9,559 nt of DNA. Origin: Methanobrevibacter_A sp964547125 (GTDB lineage: Archaea > Methanobacteriota > Methanobacteria > Methanobacteriales > Methanobacteriaceae). The stretch spans positions 1 to 9,559 of the forward strand of contig CAZJLS010000066.1 in assembly GCA_964547125.1 (NCBI GenBank), given 5' to 3'. Below the pieces are notes generated by a model. The model was not told the origin of the DNA, did not search any database, and saw nothing but the letters and a program-made list of their open reading frames with translations. Below are positions 5,981 to 9,559 of this stretch, one piece after another; positions within the stretch are counted from its first letter, which is position 1; every line of letters begins with the position of its first letter. The translations under genes were made by a program, and so were the position numbers.

Positions 5981-6019
5981 AAAATTTAAAATAAAAAAAT
6001 AATTCAAAAAAATATTTGT

Positions 6020-6049
6020 TTTATATTTTTTTTAAGAAAAAAATATAAA
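6020..6049. repeat. 13-bp perfect inverted repeat, A/T only
   Basis: TTTATATTTTTTT at 6020-6032 pairs with AAAAAAATATAAA at 6037-6049 around the loop TAAG. The left arm runs into a T8 tract (6026-6033). The transcript could form a weak hairpin there, or the T tract alone could end the secY transcript. All pairs are A-U, so chance in this composition is a real alternative. Confidence 0.6.
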
Positions 6050-6052
6050 GAG

Positions 6053-6120
6053 GAAAAAACATTATTTTTTTTCCATTTATATATATTTATCTTGAAAAAT
6101 AAGAAAAAACATTATTTTTT
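6053..6120. repeat. 18-bp direct repeat, copies 50 bases apart
   Basis: GAAAAAACATTATTTTTT occurs at 6053-6070 and again, identically, at 6103-6120. The first copy is extended by two more T bases (T8, 6065-6072). The two copies flank the TATA-like box at 6076-6088. They could be duplicated regulator sites or the trace of a short duplication. Confidence 0.7.
6076..6088 (+). promoter_or_regulatory. Possible TATA box for adenylate kinase
   Basis: TTTATATATATTT. A start about 25 bases downstream would fall near 6107, inside the second copy of the direct repeat, and leave a leader of about 40 bases with AAGGAGTGAT. This supports a separate transcript for adk and DUF106. Weakened by base composition. 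Confidence 0.4.
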
Positions 6121-6146
6121 ATTTTTAATAGTAAGGAGTGATATTT

Positions 6147-6704
6147 TTGAAACTTGTAGTTTTAACTGGAATACCAGGTTCTGGAAGTACCACATTATTA
6201 AATAAAGCTTTAGAAGAAGTAGATTATATCCATATTAATTATGGGGATGTAATGACTGAAATAGCAATTGAAGAAGGATTAATTGAAGATCGTGATTCAT
6301 TAAGAAAATTAGCTCCAGAAGTTCAAAAAGATATTCAAAAAAGAGCAGGTATAAAAATCAAAGAAAAATCAGAATCAGATAATGTGATAGTTGATACACA
6401 CTGTACAATTAACACGCCATCTGGTTTTTTACCAGGATTACCAAAATGGGTTTTAGAAGGTTTACAACCAGATAGTTTTGTACTTGTAGAAGCTAATCCT
6501 GATGAAATATTATACCGAAGATTAAATGATGATACAAGAAACCGTGACATTGAAAAAGCAAAAGATATTCAATTACATCAAGAAATGAACCGTGCGGCAT
6601 CAATGGCATACGCAACTTTAACTGGTGCAACAGTTAAAATTATCAATAATCATGATAATCATTTATCCAGTACTGTTAAAAAATTAGTTGAATTTTTAAA
6701 ATAA
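6147..6704 (+). CDS. adkA: Archaeal adenylate kinase, TTG start
   Basis: 185 residues from TTG 6147. An in-frame GTG at 6138 lies inside the strong binding site AAGGAGTGAT (6133-6142), which is placed correctly for 6147, so the TTG is chosen; it also puts the usual MKLVVLTG at the N-terminus. The enzyme interconverts 2 ADP with ATP plus AMP in the cytoplasm. The P-loop is G8-IPGSGSTT-16. It has serine where most P-loop kinases have lysine, a feature of the archaeal AdkA family rather than a defect. DTHCTI at 83-88 and the arginine-rich RRLNDDTRNRD at 124-134 are the core and lid segments. Its position after secY is usual for methanogens. Confidence 0.95.
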   Translation: MKLVVLTGIPGSGSTTLLNKALEEVDYIHINYGDVMTEIAIEEGLIEDRDSLRKLAPEVQKDIQKRAGIKIKEKSESDNVIVDTHCTINTPSGFLPGLPKWVLEGLQPDSFVLVEANPDEILYRRLNDDTRNRDIEKAKDIQLHQEMNRAASMAYATLTGATVKIINNHDNHLSSTVKKLVEFLK

Positions 6705-6729
6705 TAATATTTTTAAGGAAAACAAGGTT

Positions 6730-7320
6730 ATGGCTTTCGATATAAATGGTGTAGTAGGATCCGTATTTTCTCCATTGATATCTATGGATCCAAATCCTCA
6801 TAATCCTATCTTAGCAATACTAATGGTTTCATTATTAATCTCAATAATAACAACAGCTGCTCAGAAATTATTAGTAGACCAAGATAAGATGAAATCTATA
6901 CAAGATGAAATGAAAGAATTCCAGAATGAAATGAGAGAAGCACAAAATAGTGGGGACAATAAAAAATTAGCAGAATTACAAGCAAAACAAGCTGATGTTA
7001 TGAAAAAACAATCTGAAGTTATGAAAATGTCATTTAAACCAATGATTGTTACATTCATCCCAATATTATTAGTATTCTACTGGATGGGTCGTTCTGTTAT
7101 TGCTAAAACAGTTATTGAAGCTCCATTAGCTGTGTATTATATTATGCTATCTCCAATATTCCAAGCAATTGGGGGAATAATATATGCAGGTAGATTTGTA
7201 GTAACATGTAATCCTGTATTTACTGCATATCATTGGGGATGGTTAGGATGGTACATTTTCTGTACTTTTGCATTTTCTCAAATTTTCAGAAAATACTTAG
7301 GATTCAATGATGGATTCTAA
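6730..7320 (+). CDS. DUF106 / EMC3-TMCO1-like membrane insertase (archaeal YidC-like)
   Basis: 196 residues. Three membrane segments are visible at about 27-48, 104-122 and 168-186. Between the first and second lies a charged, methionine- and glutamine-rich helical segment (about 49-100, with KSIQDEMKEFQNEMREAQ and AELQAKQADVMKKQ) that should form a cytosolic coiled coil. This three-helix layout with a coiled coil after segment 1 is that of archaeal DUF106 proteins. These are related to the Oxa1/YidC/EMC3/TMCO1 superfamily, which inserts membrane proteins near the ribosome and SecY. The start ATG 6730 has AAGGA at 6715-6719. It lies 25 bases after adk and near secY, which fits a role in membrane protein biogenesis. 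The exact clients are not known from the sequence. Confidence 0.9.
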   Translation: MAFDINGVVGSVFSPLISMDPNPHNPILAILMVSLLISIITTAAQKLLVDQDKMKSIQDEMKEFQNEMREAQNSGDNKKLAELQAKQADVMKKQSEVMKMSFKPMIVTFIPILLVFYWMGRSVIAKTVIEAPLAVYYIMLSPIFQAIGGIIYAGRFVVTCNPVFTAYHWGWLGWYIFCTFAFSQIFRKYLGFNDGF

Positions 7321-7455
7321 AAAAATGATTAAGTTTATATTAAAGTAAAAAAATATATATAATAAATTACTATTTTTTTATCTAAAATATAATTTAAACT
7401 CATATATTAAGTAACAATTAAAAAACAAATAAATTTAAGGGAGAGTAAAAATCAA
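7321..7455. other. AT-rich spacer with T tract and TATA-like boxes before eL34
   Basis: 135 bases without a gene. A T7 tract at 7373-7379 could end the adk-DUF106 transcript. TATATATAAT at 7354-7362 and TATAAT at 7388-7393 are TATA-like. The second would start transcription near 7415 and leave a 40-base leader with GGGAG at 7439-7443. A new transcript for eL34-cmk-eL14 is plausible but unproven. Confidence 0.4.
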
Positions 7456-7722
7456 ATGCCTGAAAATAGATATAGGTCACGATCATATAAACGTATGAAC
7501 AAAGTCACTCCTGGTGGCGAAAATGTTCTAAGATATAAAAAGAAGAAACCATCTAAGCATGTATGTGCTGAATGTGGTGCTCCTTTACATGGTGTTCCTC
7601 GTGGACGACCATATGAAATAAATAAATTATCAAGAACTAGAAAAAGACCAAACCGTCCTTACGGTGGTTACTACTGTTCAAAATGTGCTCGTAAACATTT
7701 TAAAAACGAGGCTAGACAATAA
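7456..7722 (+). CDS. rpl34e: Large ribosomal subunit protein eL34
   Basis: 88 residues, the short archaeal form. eL34 is absent from bacteria. A zinc-binding site is formed by C37-AE-C40 and C74-SK-C77. Between them lie GAPLHGVPRGRP and the basic LSRTRKRPNRPYGGYY, as in other archaeal eL34. The N-terminus MPENRYRSRSYKRMNKVTPGG (21 residues in all) is basic and typical. GGGAG at 7439-7443 is the binding site, spaced slightly long. The stop codon overlaps the start of cmk (TAATG), so translation of the kinase is probably coupled to it. Confidence 0.96.
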   Translation: MPENRYRSRSYKRMNKVTPGGENVLRYKKKKPSKHVCAECGAPLHGVPRGRPYEINKLSRTRKRPNRPYGGYYCSKCARKHFKNEARQ

Positions 7723-8243
7723 TGATTATAACTATCGGTGGATTAGCAGGAAGTGGAACTACCACAGCTGCTAAAGTATTATCTGAAAAATTAAACATAC
7801 CTTTCATATCTTCTGGAGCAATATTTAGGGATATGGCAAAAGAATATGGTATGTCCATACTTGAATTTGGAACTTTTGCTGAAGGTAATACTGAAATCGA
7901 TAAAGAAATAGATAAAAGACAAGCAAAAATTGCTAATGAATCTGAAAATTTAATAGTGGAAGGTAGACTTTCAGCACACTTTGTAAATGCAGATTTAAAA
8001 ATTTGGATGTATGCTCCATTTGATGTGAGAGTAAATAGAATTTGTGAAAGAGAAGAAAAATCAAATGAAACTGCACGTTTTGAAATAAAAAAACGCGAAG
8101 AAAGTGAAGCTTCAAGATACCTAGATATTTATAATATAGACATTAAAGAATATGATGATGTATATGATTTAATGTTAAATACTGATAGATTCAGTCCAGA
8201 AGAATTAGCAGATATTATTTTAAAAACATTAAAGGTGATATAA
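7722..8243 (+). CDS. cmk: Cytidylate kinase, archaeal type
   Basis: 173 residues, the short archaeal CMP kinase, which phosphorylates CMP/dCMP to the diphosphates with ATP. The P-loop is GGLAGSGTTT (residues 6-15), with threonine in place of the usual lysine. ISSGAIFRDMA (29-39) and VEGRLSAHF (79-87) are substrate-binding segments, and the DVRVNRICERE region (101-111) belongs to the lid. The ATG at 7722 overlaps the eL34 stop codon by one base, and its site GAGG (7708-7711) lies within the eL34 coding sequence. The end likewise overlaps eL14. Sandwiching cmk between eL34 and eL14 is conserved in euryarchaeal spc extensions. Confidence 0.95.
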   Translation: MIITIGGLAGSGTTTAAKVLSEKLNIPFISSGAIFRDMAKEYGMSILEFGTFAEGNTEIDKEIDKRQAKIANESENLIVEGRLSAHFVNADLKIWMYAPFDVRVNRICEREEKSNETARFEIKKREESEASRYLDIYNIDIKEYDDVYDLMLNTDRFSPEELADIILKTLKVI

Positions 8244-8455
8244 TGGCAGCAATAGAAGTAGGAAGAGTATGTGTTAAAACAGCTGGTAGAGAAGCTGGAA
8301 GTAAATGTGCAATTATTGAAATTATCGATGATAACTTTGTAGAAGTAGTTGGTGCAGATGTTAAAAATAGAAGATGTAACATTGACCACCTTGAACCTTT
8401 AGACGAAACTGTTGAAGTTACCGATGATTTAGAAGCAGTTAAAAAAGCATTATAA
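8243..8455 (+). CDS. rpl14e: Large ribosomal subunit protein eL14
   Basis: 70 residues, slightly short but complete for the archaeal form, which is essentially one KOW/SH3-like domain. MAAIEVGRVCVKTAGREAG, KCAIIEIIDDNFVEVVGADV and RRCNIDHLEPLDE are the recognisable strands. The short acidic-to-helical tail ends at KKAL. It is a 50S protein shared with eukaryotes. The start ATG shares its A with the last base of the cmk stop codon. AAAGGTGAT at 8231-8239 is the binding site, very close to the start, which suggests coupling with cmk. Confidence 0.94.
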   Translation: MAAIEVGRVCVKTAGREAGSKCAIIEIIDDNFVEVVGADVKNRRCNIDHLEPLDETVEVTDDLEAVKKAL

Positions 8456-8580
8456 AAAAATTCATAATATTTTTTTATAATCAAAACTCATACTTTTTCT
8501 TAAAACATTTTTTAAATACAATTTTTTTTTAAAATAAACTAAAACTTTTTTTTTAATATTATTTTTTTAGGAACATTATT
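8456..8580. other. AT-only spacer with repeated T tracts before cbf5
   Basis: 125 bases without a gene. It holds T tracts at 8470-8476 (T7), 8522-8530 (T9), 8546-8554 (T9) and 8562-8568 (T7). The first, just after eL14, is the likeliest transcript end. Runs this long directly upstream of cbf5 could reduce read-through. A weak TATA-like TTTTAAAATAAAC lies at about 8527-8539. The cbf5 binding site is AGGA at 8569-8572. Confidence 0.45.
8470..8476 (+). terminator. T7 tract after eL14
   Basis: Seven T bases, 15 bases after the eL14 stop codon, with T9 tracts further down at 8522-8530 and 8546-8554. They fit the oligo-T signals at which archaeal RNA polymerase terminates. Confidence 0.4.
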
Positions 8581-9543
8581 ATGGAAGATTTTATAGTTAA
8601 ATCCTCAAGTACCACAAATATTGATTATGGTTGCAAACCTGAAGATAGAACCATCCAAGATTATATTAATCATGGTGTTATCAATCTTGATAAAACTTCA
8701 GGACCAACATCACATGAAATTGACTCATGGGTTAAAAGAATATTAACTGTGAATAAAACAGGACATGGTGGAACACTTGATCCAAAAGTAACTGGAATAT
8801 TACCTATTGGTATTGGTGCAGCTACAAGAATCAATCAATTATTACTACTTTCACCTAAAGAATATATTTGTACACTGACATTACATCATAATGTTAATGA
8901 GGAAAAAATTAAAGAAGTTTTCCAGAAATTCCAGTGTAAAATATTTCAAATACCTCCAGTTAAATCTGCAGTTAAAAGAGAACTTAGAGCACGTACTATA
9001 TATTATAATCCTATATATGAAATTGAAGGAAGAGATATTTTATTTAAGATAGGATGTGAATCCGGAACATATGTTAGAACATACTGTCATCATATAGGTG
9101 AGGCATTAGGTTGTGGTGCACATATGGCTGAATTAAGACGTACTATGGTTGGCCCATTTACAGAATCTAACAATCTTGTAACATTACAAGATGTAACTGA
9201 TGCTTATTATTATTTTAAACATAATCAAGATGAATCTTATCTTAGAAAAGTAATAATGCCTATGGAAATTGCAGTAGAAGATATTCCTAAAATTATAATT
9301 AAAGATTCTGCTGTAAGTGCGATTTGTCATGGTGCAGATTTAGCTTCTGGTGGTGTAGTTAAGCTTTCAAAAAATATTAAATATGGTAGTACTGTGGCCA
9401 TAATGACTCTCAAAGGAGAGATTGTGGCATCTGGTAAATCTTTATTTAATGCTGAAGAATTAGTAAATGTTGATTCTGGTATTGTAGTTAATGTTAATAA
9501 TGTTTTTATGGATGCGGATGTTTATCCAATAATGTGGAAATAG
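8581..9543 (+). CDS. truB: tRNA/rRNA pseudouridine synthase Cbf5 (archaeal TruB/dyskerin)
   Basis: 320 residues, normal for archaeal Cbf5. This is the catalytic subunit of H/ACA ribonucleoproteins (with Nop10, Gar1 and L7Ae) that converts uridine to pseudouridine in rRNA, and it can also act on tRNA U55. The archaeal N-terminal extension ends in DYGCKPEDRTIQDYINHGVI. Then come NLDKTSGPTSHE and the catalytic motif GHGGTLDPKVTG, with D67 as the nucleophile. GTYVRTYCHHIGEALG and MAELRRTMVGPF complete the synthase domain. A PUA domain lies at about 235-315 (with ICHGADLASGGVVKLS and MTLKGEIVASG). ATG 8581 follows AGGA at 8569-8572. TruB-type proteins without the N-terminal extension and PUA domain are excluded by length. 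Confidence 0.97.
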   Translation: MEDFIVKSSSTTNIDYGCKPEDRTIQDYINHGVINLDKTSGPTSHEIDSWVKRILTVNKTGHGGTLDPKVTGILPIGIGAATRINQLLLLSPKEYICTLTLHHNVNEEKIKEVFQKFQCKIFQIPPVKSAVKRELRARTIYYNPIYEIEGRDILFKIGCESGTYVRTYCHHIGEALGCGAHMAELRRTMVGPFTESNNLVTLQDVTDAYYYFKHNQDESYLRKVIMPMEIAVEDIPKIIIKDSAVSAICHGADLASGGVVKLSKNIKYGSTVAIMTLKGEIVASGKSLFNAEELVNVDSGIVVNVNNVFMDADVYPIMWK

Positions 9544-9550
9544 TTTTTTT
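9544..9550 (+). terminator. T7 tract directly after cbf5
   Basis: Seven T bases immediately follow the TAG stop codon at 9541-9543. They resemble an archaeal oligo-T terminator at the end of the cbf5 transcript. The sequence ends nine bases later, so downstream genes cannot be judged. Confidence 0.45.
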
Positions 9551-9559
9551 AATTATAAT

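Larger units (their letters stand above)
5957..6146. other. AT-only spacer between secY and adenylate kinase
   Basis: 190 bases that are almost purely A and T and hold no gene. From left to right they carry a Shine-Dalgarno-like GAGGAG with no start codon near it (5975-5980), a 13-bp inverted repeat (6020-6049), an 18-bp direct repeat pair (6053-6070 and 6103-6120), a TATA-like box (6076-6088) and the true kinase ribosome binding site (6133-6142). Confidence 0.7.

Noticed and set aside
8129..8484. Reverse-strand open frames opposite cmk and eL14
   Set aside because: Two overlapping antisense frames of low complexity (Ser/Thr/Asn/Phe rich) cover well-identified genes. Neither shows a ribosome binding site or recognisable motif.

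Overview
The window is an archaeal ribosomal-protein operon: the distal half of the spc cluster and its archaea-specific extension. All genes lie on the plus strand. The order is uS14 (3' end only), uS8, uL6, eL32, eL19, uL18, uS5, uL30, uL15, SecY, an archaeal adenylate kinase, a DUF106/EMC3-type membrane protein, eL34, cytidylate kinase, eL14 and Cbf5/TruB. The eukaryote-like proteins eL32, eL19, eL34 and eL14, a Cbf5-type pseudouridine synthase with PUA domain, and GGTGAT/GGAGG ribosome binding sites place it in Euryarchaeota. The gene order from secY through adk, DUF106, eL34, cmk, eL14 and cbf5 fits Methanobacteriales. The strong AT bias, with nearly pure A/T spacers, points to a gut-type lineage such as Methanosphaera or Methanobrevibacter. 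The genus is inference.

Layout: 1-1511 holds uS14 to eL32. Then comes a 362-base gene-free stretch (1512-1873), the most unusual part of the window. It contains a GC-enriched island that folds on paper into one long hairpin (1576-1639), a perfect 8-bp hairpin with a T tail (1651-1676), and about four copies of a 32-bp AT-only tandem repeat (1731-1858) just before eL19. From 1874 to 4500, eL19, uL18, uS5, uL30 and uL15 are tightly packed. secY (4592-5956) follows a T8 tract and a TATA-like box, so it may start its own transcript. A 190-base AT-only spacer with an orphan Shine-Dalgarno, a 13-bp inverted repeat and an 18-bp direct repeat separates secY from the TTG-started adenylate kinase. DUF106 follows closely. 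Another T tract and TATA-like box precede eL34, which is joined to cmk and eL14 by overlapping TAATG junctions. cbf5 follows a spacer with several T tracts and ends directly on a T7 tract.

Together the genes build the ribosome (uS14 to uL15, eL34, eL14), insert membrane proteins (SecY and the EMC3-like protein), balance nucleotide monophosphates (AdkA, Cmk) and modify rRNA (Cbf5). The proteins themselves are ordinary for the lineage. The candidate for something undescribed is the structured, probably transcribed element at about 1566-1676 and its neighbouring repeat array, which together split an otherwise compact r-protein operon.
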